Assembly: GCA_036320915.1 (NCBI GenBank)
Contig: JAXBDG010000001.1
Span: 3,680,001 to 3,744,000 of the forward strand
DNA length: 64,000 nt
Direction of reading: 5' to 3'
DNA from: Linnemannia elongata
Lineage: Eukaryota > Mortierellomycota > Mortierellomycetes > Mortierellales > Mortierellaceae
Below are positions 11,908 to 23,773 of the stretch, in pieces. Positions within the stretch are counted from its first letter, which is position 1, and each line of letters opens with the position of its first letter. The position numbers and the translations under genes are program-made. A model generated the notes under the pieces. It saw only the letters and a program-made list of their open reading frames with translations, was not told where the DNA came from and ran no database searches.

Positions 11908-13035
11908 GTAAAAGAAATACGGCGCTTATTTGTTTCATTTGTGCCAAAGATCAGATGTCGGCTATTTCAGTTGGAAAGGAAAGGAAAAGGGTTGAAGGGC
12001 CGTGTACAATAGGTAGAGAAACAAAGGGCAATATTCAATATAGTACATGCATGGTACATTAGGTAGAGGAACAGGGGTACAGAAAGTGAAGACGTTTTTT
12101 TTTTAATTCAAGTGTTGTGTTTTGAGATTTGTGAGAGGTACAGTACTCTTCAAACGTTGGAGAAGGGACCTGACAACAATCAACAAAAAAAAAAAATTGA
12201 CGGGCTCAATTGTGGACGATCCAACAACTGCCAAGCATTGAGTCGATGTAATTGCCAGAGAGATAAACATTAAAGTAAACTTTGAGGCCGATGGGCGTAT
12301 TTTGTGTGATTTGGCATGAAGTGGAGAGAGGTGCGACTTGAGAACCCTTCGAGCCATTTTTAAATTTTTTTGCGCGATGCGATATTTGCAATTGGCGCAT
12401 GCGATGGAGTAAAAGGAAAAGGTGCAATGGCGCTCTTACTTGAAAGGGTGTCCTTCTCTCAGACGCGCAGGCGTATTCTCGCTGTTGAAGATTGTATGGG
12501 CATTGTATTAGGGGAGCCAAGGGGACGTTCTCGAGTAAAAAAAAAAAAAGTTTGGCGGTGGGTTATTAGTAAACGAGGAGAACGGGACAGGAAGAGGCGA
12601 ACGCAAAGGAATGTAAGTGAGAGCGAGGGACAAGAGTAAGGAGAGGCGAAGACAGAATTGATTTTTATGTTATTTGGTAATGGGAGTATATTTTTTCTGG
12701 GTCGACGGAGTGGCGAAAACGGTCGGACCAATTGTTCTGTCTGTCCATGTTGCTGACATCCGAAGTTTTCCTTTTTGCTTTGTAAAAAAAAGGGAGTGAG
12801 TAAGGGTGTCCACTTCCCGAATACTGTTCGTATTTGTGTCGATATCAGTTTTTTTTGACAAGGAGCGAGCAAGCGGAGAGAAACAAGAAAAATAAAACTG
12901 GCTTGGATGGATGGACGAGAAGACAACTAAGGGGCTAAAGGGGAGAAGGGGACAATTCAGACAGAGTGGTGGGTCATGGGCGATGTTTGTTTTCTGTGGT
13001 TGGAGGAAAAGGACTGTCTGTCAATTGAGTGGTGG

Positions 13036-13070
13036 ATGTTGTTGCTGTTGTTGTTGTTGTTGTTGTTGTT
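13036..13070. repeat. (TTG)n trinucleotide run
   Basis: About eleven TTG/CTG units in the 7.9-kb non-coding interval. Confidence 0.85.
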
Positions 13071-14351
13071 GTGAGCAGAGGCCAGAAGAGGGGGAAGGGG
13101 ATGACGAGAAACGAGTTCAATTCGTGAGGAAGGGAGGCAGAGCACGAGTACAGAGAGTACAAAGAATACAGAGCGAGGGAAAAAAAAAGCAAGCAAAAAG
13201 TTCCGCGGACATTCCTTCACCCCAACGCGATGCTGTGATTGGACAGAAAAACAAGAGAGGAAATCGAATCTCTCCCTTTTACCTTTTTCTTTTTAGTTGG
13301 CTAGCTGGTGTACTTTTGAGTTGTGGTCAATGGGGAGAGGTTGAACTTTTTTAAGCTCGCTAACTCGCTCAATTACAGTCTCAGAGCTTTAAGATGAGTT
13401 TCTTGGGTTGCGCATCTGCACATTGCTTATGAATTGTCCCTTCTTCCTCTCCCTCTGTTACTTCTTCTTCCATCTATTTGATCTCCACCTCTCTTTTTTC
13501 TGCGCTGCATTTTACCCTTTGCTCTTTGTTCCTTTGCGTTATATGCCTGTTTTTTTTTTATCCCTTTGGCCACAAGGTACATGTAAGAAAGGTAAACAAA
13601 CAAGCAACTAGCAATCCAGACAACCACGATTTTCATGCTTATTTGTCGGAGAAAAAAAAAACTGCGAGATCTTGATGCATGTAATGGATACAAGGGGTGT
13701 AGTTACAAACAGACCGTCTCAACAAACAAAACAGCAACTACAAAAGCATCCTATAGCCTTTTGGTTTTTAGGTCGGGTAAGCCTCAAACTCAACAGCCCT
13801 TTGGCCCTTCATTTCCTATTTTTTCAACTCTCATCCTCTATCTTTGGCCAATGTGTCCACTTTCTGTTCATTTTGTTTTATTTTGTTGAAGTTGGATGTA
13901 TTTTGGATCCGGGCGACAGTTGTCGTACAAGCTTTGCGCGTTGCACCAGTCCCAACAGCCCCATGTACTCTTGTTTTTTTGTGTCTTTTCCGTGTTAGTT
14001 CTCCTCCCTATCTGGACCTTCACAGGTCATACGGTATTAACGGAAGCGGTTTCCGTTCAAGAGAGTGAACAATGAATGACAGAAGAAAGCAGCATGTATT
14101 CATCTTTCATATATTACGCTGCTTAGATGGATGAGCAGCGAGAAAAGAGAGGGAAGGGAGACAAAGACATAACAGAATTATATTTGGTGGGGCATGTTAT
14201 TGTAACACCACTTCATGCACATCTCCAAACGATTGTTGTTTTCTTCCTGTGTTGCCGATAGCTCTCAGTCGCCACTTAGGTCGCCGAAATCCCCCCCTTT
14301 TTTTCTGACATGTTTTCTTGCCACCTTGTTTTCATCGTTACTCTTCATCAT

Positions 14352-14379
14352 TTCATTCATTCATTCATTCATTCATTCA
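14352..14379. repeat. (ATTC)n tetranucleotide run
   Basis: About six to seven ATTC units in non-coding sequence. A degenerate relative (TATTCATTCATACATTCATCCATTC) lies near 16450. Confidence 0.85.
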
Positions 14380-17300
14380 ATGTTTGATGGGTTGTCTGAA
14401 CCTGCCATATCTCAACAGTGGGAACGGCGACGATGTTGACGTCGATGAAACTTTGAAGAGCCATGATCAGACCCACCTCCCTTTCCCCCCACTCACCGTC
14501 AACCAGAGTCATCCCATTTTGTTTACCCTTGTTCTTTGACTGTAAAAAAGTTACCTTCGTGACATTTTCGTTTCACCCTGCTTCTGCCCTCCCCCTGTTG
14601 ACCACCCCCCACAAACCAGCCTCTTTCTACACCAATGTATGTCGTGTATTGAAGGAAAGGACCGCATTTTGTTACTGCGCGCACGCGCGTGCGCGTTTGC
14701 ACAAGCCGCGTGTTTTATATGAATCCTTATATCGGATTAGAAGAAAAAAAGGGAGAGAAGAAAGGGAGATCCTTGTAAGCCGCTTCTGCAACTTCAAAGA
14801 GAATAAAAAGGTACGTGTAGGTGCTATGCTTCACATCTTTCCACGCAAATCACTATTTTTTTTTTTTTGCTTCCTCTTGTTGCAAAAAAAAATATGAAAG
14901 GAGTGACATGGAGATGAGATATGGAACAGTTCCCTTTTAGAATTGCTCAGTCGCTTTGTTCCATACTCCCTCTTTCCGTCTTTCATCCCTGTCATGCCCC
15001 CTACCTCTACCTCCACATGGACAACTCTTTACTCTAGGGATGAAGTGCCCTGTTTTTTTTTTACTGAATGGAAGTGAGGGCAGGGGAAAGGAGAGGAGAA
15101 GGACTTCTGTATTTGAAGAGCTAAGGGGAATTAAAAGATGAGGGGGAGGCAAAAACAGGTTGAGAGCCGAGACGAAGAAAAAATCCAGAAACGACGAAAG
15201 GGCAATCAACGCTTTCTTTCTTTTTCATAACTCAAAAATTTAGACGTGAGGTGTCAAACGCAAAAACAACGGCATGAAAAAACAACAAACAAAAAAGAGA
15301 ACTGCATGCGGAAGGAAGAAGGAGCAAGAGTGAGAGCGTAAGGGAGGTTTGAGAGCGAGGGAGGGAAACGAGTAAGAGAAAGTGTAAAGAGAATTAAAAA
15401 AAAGAGACAAGATGAGGGAGGGAGACAGAAGAGTGAGGGGTCTTAGTCCTTGTCCAAGGGATTTGTTGTTTATGTATGGCGGCGCATGTATGTTTATGTG
15501 TGTATGGGGTGTGCATTTGTAAGGCAATTATCGCGAATACTGCAATTGCTGTGCCGGCAAACCCTTTTTCGCCCTTTTTACTTTCAATTCAATCAGTTCA
15601 CTCAGTTTAGCCTTATTATTTGTCGTTAACATTTCGTGAGATGTTCTTCGCCTTCTTCCCTCCCTTTCTCTTTCGTCTCTAATTTTGCTTCTCTTCTCTT
15701 CTCACTTCCACTTTCTATTCCTCCACCTTCCATCATATTTTCTTCTCCCTCACTCCAGCCATATATACCCCTCCTACCCCTCTGTTCCACATTTTACTTT
15801 TTTTCTTAACTTCGGCCGGCTCCTTTTTCTCTTGTCTTTTTTATCGTCGTCGTCGTCGTCGTTGTTGTTCCCTAATCCCCCTTTCCCTCCTTTACCCTTC
15901 TCTGTCTCCTTATTATACTCCTTTTACGCTGTCTCTCTCTTTCTCTTGTTATTGTTTATTCCTTTTACATTTCGTTTTTCAACCGTACATTACACCTCCA
16001 CTTCTTCTGTCTATACTTTCACATCCCTTCCATCCTCGACATCCACCCAATTCGCGCACATCCACACACGCGCGCACACACACATACTCACCACTCACTT
16101 TCATCTATTTGCTCCTGTATTACATCCTTTTACTCCATCACATCTCGTCGATTTCAGGATTGCTGCTGTCGCTCTTGTAGCTTTGACACATCGGCATTAT
16201 TACCTACGCAGGGTACGTAAAGTGTCTTGATGTTTGTAACAATCGTCGTCCTTACTCATTTTTTTTTTTTTTTTTTTTAAACTTGTTTCTCATGTCCGTT
16301 CGCATGGTCCATCCGAGCATTTCAATTGTTTTTCGCTATTTTATACACTGTAGCCTTGTGCTCGGCCTTCTTTTCTCTATTTTACTCCCTCCCTTTTCTG
16401 ATTGCTCTGCTCTATGGGCCTCTCTCTCCTTCTTCCCCCTTTTACTTTTTTATTCATTCATACATTCATCCATTCAATGCGTCACAATTGCCATTGTTAA
16501 CTGCTTCTCCTTGTCCAGTCCCTCTCTCAATCTTCACATCCTCTCCTTGACGTTTCCGTGAACGTAACAAAATAATCTCTCCGACAAACCCGCTCACACA
16601 CACGGTCTTCCTCTCACTCTTTCTCTTTCACTTTGCTTTTCTTTTTATCTCTCTCTTCTCATCTCCTTGTTGTCCTTTGTTATCCTTCCACAACCTTCAG
16701 GATCAAACAGATCCATTGTCTCCGCTCCCAGTGCCAATATTCAACCTTGCCCTGACGTCTTTATTTTTTCAATCCCTCTCTTTGTCATTCTCTCCGTTCT
16801 TCCCTGCCCACCCTTGCTTTTCAACCCCTTCTCTCTCTCTGCCTTACGTTTACTTTTGTTGGCCCTGACCTTTGTCATCAACACATCCTTGTGTATCCTT
16901 CATTGTTTACCCAAGCAAAGACATTATCTCACCTCGCCCGCCTTTTTTTATCCTTACATTTTTTGTGTTTCCTACTTCTTTCTTTTCACCTTCGACCGTT
17001 GCAACCTCCTCCACACCTTCTATCCATCTTTCGCTAACGCACCACACAAACTCTAACACAGCACAATAACCTCCCATTCCTTCCTTGGTCAACCACAACA
17101 TCACTCGCTCATACATGACCAACCTCTTCACCACGTAATATCGCCCACAGGGATACTGCACATCAAGCACATACATACAGATCGCGCCTTCCCGGATTAT
17201 AGAAAGTAATTATACATGTGTACCATCTACTCCCCATGCTCGTTCTCGCCATTGCGCGCTTTTGGTCCCTCCTATTATTTTCAATTGAACCAGGCACGCG

Positions 17301-18098
17301 CGTCCTTGATTTTCGGTTCCGTCGTTGACAAAAAAAACGTCCAACGCACGCCTCAACGTCTCACTCTCTTTGTCACTCCATCCTTCTCTTTTGATTCCAC
17401 GCAATTCGAACAAGCTCGATGCCTTTTTTCATTTTACTGCTTTTTTGTCCTTCCCCTTGAAGCTGATCCTTTCCATCACAAGCGCTTGTTTGTCTTTATG
17501 AGCATGAGCAAAAAGAGGAGAAAAGAAAGAAAGGAAAAAAATGAGAGTGTGTGCGTGAGAGACAGATGGTTGTCAGGAGTCGCAAGGAGCCAATGTGTTG
17601 CTGTTGCTCACATAAACAAATGAAAAGTACCTTCCACACTACCCAGCTTACTCTCATCCCACATACGCACACACATCAATGCTCACTTCTTTCCTTCAGG
17701 TTTTTTTTGTGCCTGGTTTTGCTTCTTTCATTTCATCTCTTGCGCTTTTCTCTCTCATCCCTCTTTCGTTTCTCTTCTCAACTCAAATCGCCCTTTTCGC
17801 CCGCAAAACTTTCCGTGCCACAACGTTTGATTGAGTCAGCACACTCTCTTTCATTCTGGCCTCCTTCTTCTCTCACATCATCGACCCATCCATCATACAT
17901 GTCTTCGCTCCGGCAGCACACCGTGCCAACCATCGCATCTTCATAACGACGCCACCTGCAAAAACGCCCATACGCCCACACCCACACACCTTTTAATCCC
18001 CCCCCCTTCCCCCAGCCCCTATTCAAACGTGCTCTTCATTTCTCCTTCCGATTTACTTGTTCGTTGCATAATTCGCCATTTTTGGTTGCGCATTTTTC

Positions 18099-21000
18099 AT
18101 GACCCCACCTTCGACAACAATACATCGTGAGTCGAGCCCTTTCGTTTCTTCCTTCCCTTTTCTTTGTTCTTTGCTTCACATCAACCACCTCAGTATCGCA
18201 GGACCTGCCACATCAAGTCCTTTTTTCTTCCATATCTCAGCTATAATGTGCGTGTTGGTGTGTGTAATTGGGTAATCATATGAAGGATAAGGTGGTTTTC
18301 CTCCAATGCGGGATGGATGGGATCTGCAAACAAGAAAAGTGTTGAAAACCTTCCCTCACTCTCTCTCTCTCTCCTACTTCTTTTTGCGAATTTGATTTTT
18401 TCGTTGTGGTTTTTCTTTTTTACCTCATTGGCTTATTCGATTCTACTAAGCGGGGTTTGCAGGTCGTAAGAGAGCATAGCGCTTTTTTTTTCTATCTCTT
18501 TCCCTTTCCTCTGTCAGCACTTTATTCTGTCTGTCTGTCGGCCTGTCTTGTCTGTGTACCCGTTTGTTCTCTCCCCCTCTCCTTTCCGTTCTGCTGTATG
18601 GTTGTTCTGTTTTCTGGAATGTCAGCAGTGCAAGGGCGCCACACACACAAAACGAAAGCAAAAACAATCAACCACAAGAGAACAAAAAGTAAGGGGGTTA
18701 CATGGAAAGAGAACAAATGAGACGTGAGTACAAAGACAAACAAAGAGATAAAAAAAGAAAGGGGGCAGTTGGAAGGGGGGAAGTAAGAAGGTTAAGAGAA
18801 GAGCAAATAGGAGAGGGTTGGTCAGCGAAAGTGTGTGCAAAAAAAAGTTAGTTAGTGCGAGGTCGCGCGAGAAACTCTCTTTTCGTTATGAGCAATTACT
18901 TTAGGTCATGACGCTGACTAAAAAAGGGAGACTTTGACAGGCTAGCTGCGCTATAGGGTGCCATGGGTTGGGAATCCGAATCGGCTTGTTATGCTTGTGC
19001 GCTTTCCCTTTTGTTCTGTTCGTTCTTAGCGCTGGGACCAAGACAAGGGGGAAAGAAAAAAAAACGCACATTGAAAATTTCGAAGGGGAGTGAGGTGGTG
19101 GAGGAAGGAGGATAATTCAGCAGAACAAACAATGCACACACAATACAGAACAAACAAATCTAAGGCAGATAGACGGACGGCAATTACAACAATAATGGCA
19201 TGCATTGCATGCATATTGCGTTGTGCGATGGAGAGTGGAGAGGGATAGAGAAAGCGAGAGAGAAAGAGTCAGGGGGAGGAGGAGAAACACTCAATATGGA
19301 GTATACTTTGAAAGAGAGAAGCAGAGAGTAGAGCAGATCTGTCTGTCTTTCTGTCGGTCGAAATGCCAAATGGCCTAATGGGGCGGGGATCGAATCTGCA
19401 GTTCATTGGCAAGAACGCATGGACCATGGCCCCCACTCCTTCTCTCGCTTGCACTCTATATTTCGTTTCTTTGTGCCCACATCTCTCCACTCGCATCTTC
19501 TTTTTCCTTTGTCCACATCCATTCTCTCATTGCCTTTTGTGCAGAGATGCGATCTCTTCCTTTTCGTCGTTCTTTTTACTTGCCTGCTTATAGTCCCTTG
19601 TGGCTTCTTTTTCGTGCACAGCAAAAAGTAGCATATAAGCATCCGATTTCAAACCCACGTTTCATCTTTTTCTTTTTTTAACTCTTTTCGTTCTCTACTT
19701 CTGCTCCACTCCATCCTTTAGGCCCTTCGACTCTCTTTTTACTTAACTGACATCCGCTCCACAACACCCACAAACGCCGTCTCTTCCCTCCATTAGATCA
19801 CACAGACCCAACCGTTCCACGACGAAACTCGTTCTCCGCCCTGCTCTCCAACTCATTCGCCAGCCTCACACTACCCCCTCAACAAGAGTCTCTTTCTGCT
19901 ACACCTCCACCTCTTCCCTCGCTCTCTAACTCGCCTTCGTATTTCTCTCTCGCACTACCATTCCCTCTCGGTTCAAACCCGACACCCACCGCCACCACGA
20001 CGTTCCCATATTCTTCTCATCCGGGTATGATGGGCTCTGGCGCTGACCCTGGCCCAGGCCCAGCCCCTCCACCTTCTCTTACCCTTCCACCTCTGAGAGA
20101 ACTCGACAAGGGCATCCGACCAGATTCCTCCTCGTCTTCGTCTCATCGAGGATCGACTGGATTGGGTCTGATGGGTGGCCTTGGTGGACAGCCCCGGTCA
20201 CAGTTCACAGACCCCCATCTCCACCAGCATTCGCATTCTCAACAGAATATGCAGCAGCACCATTATCAACAGCAGCAGCAACAGCAGCAACAACGTGGAC
20301 CGACCTCGCACTCGTTCCCACAATATCCGTCCTCGTCGTCTTCGTCCTCGTCTCATGGTGCAGGATCGCAGCAGTATTATCCTCACGATCACCATAGCCG
20401 TCACTCTTCATCCGTCGGATCACTCCCAGGTAACTTGCGTTGCTTATTATTTTTCTTCTTCTTCATCATCCTCACTACGCTACGTCCTTCACTGCTGTGC
20501 TGCGTCGTGACTCAGTGTGTCAGATTAGAGTCCTGTTGTGGGAGGAAAATGTCGTGTTTTGTTTGTTGTTCAGGGCGAATGCGAATAAGGATTTTATTTT
20601 TTTCGCATCAATTCGACGCGTTGATCACTAACCAACCAAAATCTCATCTCATCCTCCGTTACTAGACTTGTACATGAGTTCGTCTGGGGCTCCATCGACA
20701 GTATCAAGAGCCGACTCTCTTTCCAGTATAGAGTACCTCCATGGATCGCATCCGCTCCACAGCCATGCCCATCGACATCTCTCTGGCAGTGTCAGTGGCA
20801 GCACAACTACTGGCTCGACCACCGGCAGTAGTTTCGGTCAAAGTGTCGCCAGCGGGAGTGTCAGCAGCGGCGGAAGCGGTAGTGTCTACTTACATCACTC
20901 GACGAGTCTTGGACGTGCCAATCTCAATGCTGCCATTCTCCATCAACGGAACCCACGTGATTCGGCTGCTTCTTCGACCACCGGCAGTGGAGACGCATCC

Positions 21001-23298
21001 TCGTCGGCGGCGACGAACAACGGTACTCATGCTACAAACGGAAAATCAGGAGCGACCGCCAGTGGCTCTGCTGGTACAGAGCAAGGACGGAACTCGACCA
21101 AGCGTGCTGCCCAGAACAGAGCTGCCCAGCGAGCCTTCCGTCAACGCAAGGATCTTTATGTCCGCGAGCTCGAACGAAAGGCGGAGCTGCTCCAACAAGC
21201 TGAAGGAAAGATCCTAAGATTGACGGCACGTAACCATGAGCTTGAGGTGGCGCTGGCGGCCAAAGACCCATCTTCGAGCTCTTCTTTGTCGCCCCAGCAG
21301 TCCCCGCTTCACTCTCATGCGTCTCCGACCACTGGATTGGTTTGTGCAGCAGGTACATCAAGCGAACAAGACCAGCAGCAGCAACAGCAGCAACAGCAGC
21401 AACAGCCGAACCATACGCTCCACCATAACTCGAGCAGGGAGCAACTGGACCGTGGCGATCGTGAACGTGGTGCTAGTGGTGGCGAATGGAATCGTGGTGA
21501 GAAGTCTTCTTCTATTTCAGGTCGGGATCAGGAATTCTGCGACGACAACAGCAGCACTCATAGCGGACACAGCTACCCATCGTCGTTGGGTAGAGCGACA
21601 TTGGGCCGTCGATCGGCCTCCCAACCAATGCGAAGCGCTTACAATGCCTCGACCCCTCCACTGACGAATGACTCACTCAAATTTCATTCCCTCAAGCAAC
21701 AGCTTGCAGCCAACCAACATTTGAATCAACCTCACTCTCTGTCACGCCATTCGCAGCAGCAGCAGCAGCACCCCTCCAGAACTGATTCGGATTATGAATT
21801 CGAGGGGCTTGACCACCCAGCCCCCCAACGACAGCTTCATCGCCACCCGTCCGAGCCTTCGTTGAACCAAAGCCGTCGAGGATCGAACTCTGGGGACTCT
21901 GGAGACGACTATGCGACCTCGGGAGTTCAGAACCACCGCCAAAACACCTACCTTCACGATCAGAACAGGGGCCATAGGCCTCGTCGCAGCTCTGTGGACT
22001 CTCGAATGGAACTGACCTCCCCTGTCTTCAACAACAACCAGTCGGCATCGTCTTCCTACCATTCCAGTAACAACGGCGTCAACGCTGGTAGCCGCCTTTT
22101 GCCTTCCGAATACACTGAGTCGTCTCCGCCGTCTTCGTCGGTACAGACATATACCAGCAACGGCAACGTGCAGCATGAGCGACAACCATTGTATCCTATC
22201 ACGACTCAAGGAGGATCGCGATCTGCACCTTTAGGATCTGCTCGGTCGTGGGGTGGTGCTCAACAGGAGGACGCTATCAAGCCACACTCGCCCAGGATGG
22301 CCAGCCCAGTGGCAGGATTGTCTCGCGGTAGTGTCGGCGGTGGAATGGCAACGTCAGCAGCCTCGCCTACAAGAGGTAGTGGCGGCTACTCTCGGAGTAA
22401 CGACATGGAGTACCTTTCTGACGAGCGATCTGAGGCCGGAAGCGGATTTGACGCGATGAACAAGCGATCGAGCGACGGTGCTATCAGCTGGACTGGAAGC
22501 AATAGTAGTGGTGGTCGTGGTGGAGGACCTCCTGGTCCTGAACCCCAGTCGTCGTTGCCTCTTGCCTATCACAACAATGCTTCCTCTCGCATTGATGGAT
22601 TAGGACTTCGAAAGGAAAACAGCTGGTCGTCCTTCTCGACGGTCAGTAAGGGAGGCAATGATGGTTACAATAGAGGAGGAGGGCTCAGTCCTGTGAGTCT
22701 GCCTCCAGTCTCGGCTTTGGCTGGCGTTGGAGCACGCAAGATGGGTGACGATATGGAGATGCAGGATTTGCGCCACGATCTTCCACCCACACAGCATTTG
22801 CAGCAACAACAGCAACAACGTGATGGTGAAGGACGCCCCTCTGGATCTGACATTGGCGCCAACTACCACCGCGGGTCGATGGCCATGATGTCGGATAGCC
22901 CGGAGAGGGGATCATCTGATACTCGGTTCCTTAACAACAACAACAACAACAGCACCACCTCGACCTCGTCAGTCACGACTCCTCAGATATCTGGTCGCCA
23001 GCAGTACTTTCCCTCTCAACCTCAACAGCAGCACCGCGCAAATCCCTTTGCACCACAACAGCATCACCAAAACCTCTACATGAACCATCATGGTGGAGGT
23101 AATGGAGCTGGACACCATCCGCTGAGCCCCGCAAACGAGTACCCACCTGGCTCAGGAGGAGCAGCATCAGCAGGAGTTTCGGAGATGGATGGTGTCTTTG
23201 AACAACATAAACAGCAGCACCATCAATCACGATACAATAACCACCCCGGCGGCATCGCTGCCGGATACCATGAAGAGACCATGATGCGATCGCCTTAA
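18099..23298 (+). CDS. bZIP transcription factor of the Pap1/Yap1 type
   Basis: Certain exons: 19797-20429 and 20666-23298, phases joining. The first exon is a guess: 18099-18126 (MTPPSTTIH plus one base) fits the phase and gives 1097 residues. The exon at 11229-11907 fits equally and gives 1314. There is no ATG between the upstream stop and codon 20027, yet the sequence from 19797 reads as protein (VPRRNSFSALLSNSFASL), so an upstream exon must exist. The basic region KRAAQNRAAQRAFRQRK (about 21102-21152) with the NxxAQxxFR signature identifies the Pap1/Yap1 class. A leucine zipper follows (Leu/Ala heptads to about 21260). The rest is Ser/Gln/Asn-rich with polyQ runs at 21373-21410 and 22800-22820. 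I do not see a Yap1-type Cys-rich domain. Known: this class controls oxidative-stress and drug-response genes in the nucleus; that role here is inferred. Confidence 0.82.
21102..21260 (+). other. bZIP DNA-binding and dimerisation domain
   Basis: The basic region carries Asn-x-x-Ala-Gln-x-x-Phe-Arg (NRAAQRAFR), the Pap1/Yap1 hallmark that reads TTACGTAA-like sites. It is followed by KDLYVRELERKAELLQQAEGK and continues into an amphipathic zipper ending near ELEVALAAK. Confidence 0.92.
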
Positions 23299-23773
23299 CG
23301 ACTGGGCGGACGCGTTATGGAGAACAACAACCTCTGTTGTTATTTTACGTTTTCTACCCCCTTCCCATTCTCTTATTTACGATTTTAAACGACCACTTCA
23401 CACGATCTCCTTCGAATGACCCCTCTTTATCCTTATCTCTCCTTTGAAGCTATCTCCCTAGTTTTCTGCCTTCCTTTCGCCCTTCCTTTGTACATTACAT
23501 ACCATTTATTATCGTCCTTCTTTCTTTCTTACTTTTTTTCGGTGTTTGTCTTATTTCTGTCCTTATAATGACATTTTAAACGCGTAGCATAGAGTTCATG
23601 TCACAATGCCTTTTTTTTCGCGAGATGGTAGAGAAAATCTGAATAAACCTGCTACCTTTCTTCTTGTCGTGATTCTGTCCCTTCGACGCGTTTGGGGGGG
23701 GGGTTTGTTCGTTCCTACGCACCAATGTTTTCACAGTAAGCCAACTTTTTTTATTTTATCGATTCGTCAATCA
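23299..23773. other. Shared 3' region of two convergent genes
   Basis: This 475-bp spacer lies between the stop of the bZIP gene (23298) and the stop of the leftward helical protein (23774). It is C/T-rich to about 23550, with AT-rich patches suited to 3' processing and a run of ten G at 23693-23702. No coding sequence is seen. Confidence 0.5.

Larger units (their letters stand above)
11908..19796. other. 7.9-kb non-coding interval: long intron and/or promoter region
   Basis: No frame looks coding. Seen: a (TTG)n run at 13036-13070, an (ATTC)n run at 14352-14379, T-runs (16259-16278 among others), a short palindromic GCGCACGCGCGTGCGC at 14678-14693, and a long C/T-rich plus strand from about 15640 to 17450 and again at 17640-18060. 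The C/T domain resembles the leaders of expressed genes elsewhere in this window, so it probably contains a rightward promoter and leader for the bZIP gene. Confidence 0.45.

Noticed and set aside
15685..16230. 181-codon frame rich in Phe/Leu/Ser/Pro
   Set aside because: It is a translation of a C/T-rich tract. No domain, and composition is like other leader regions.
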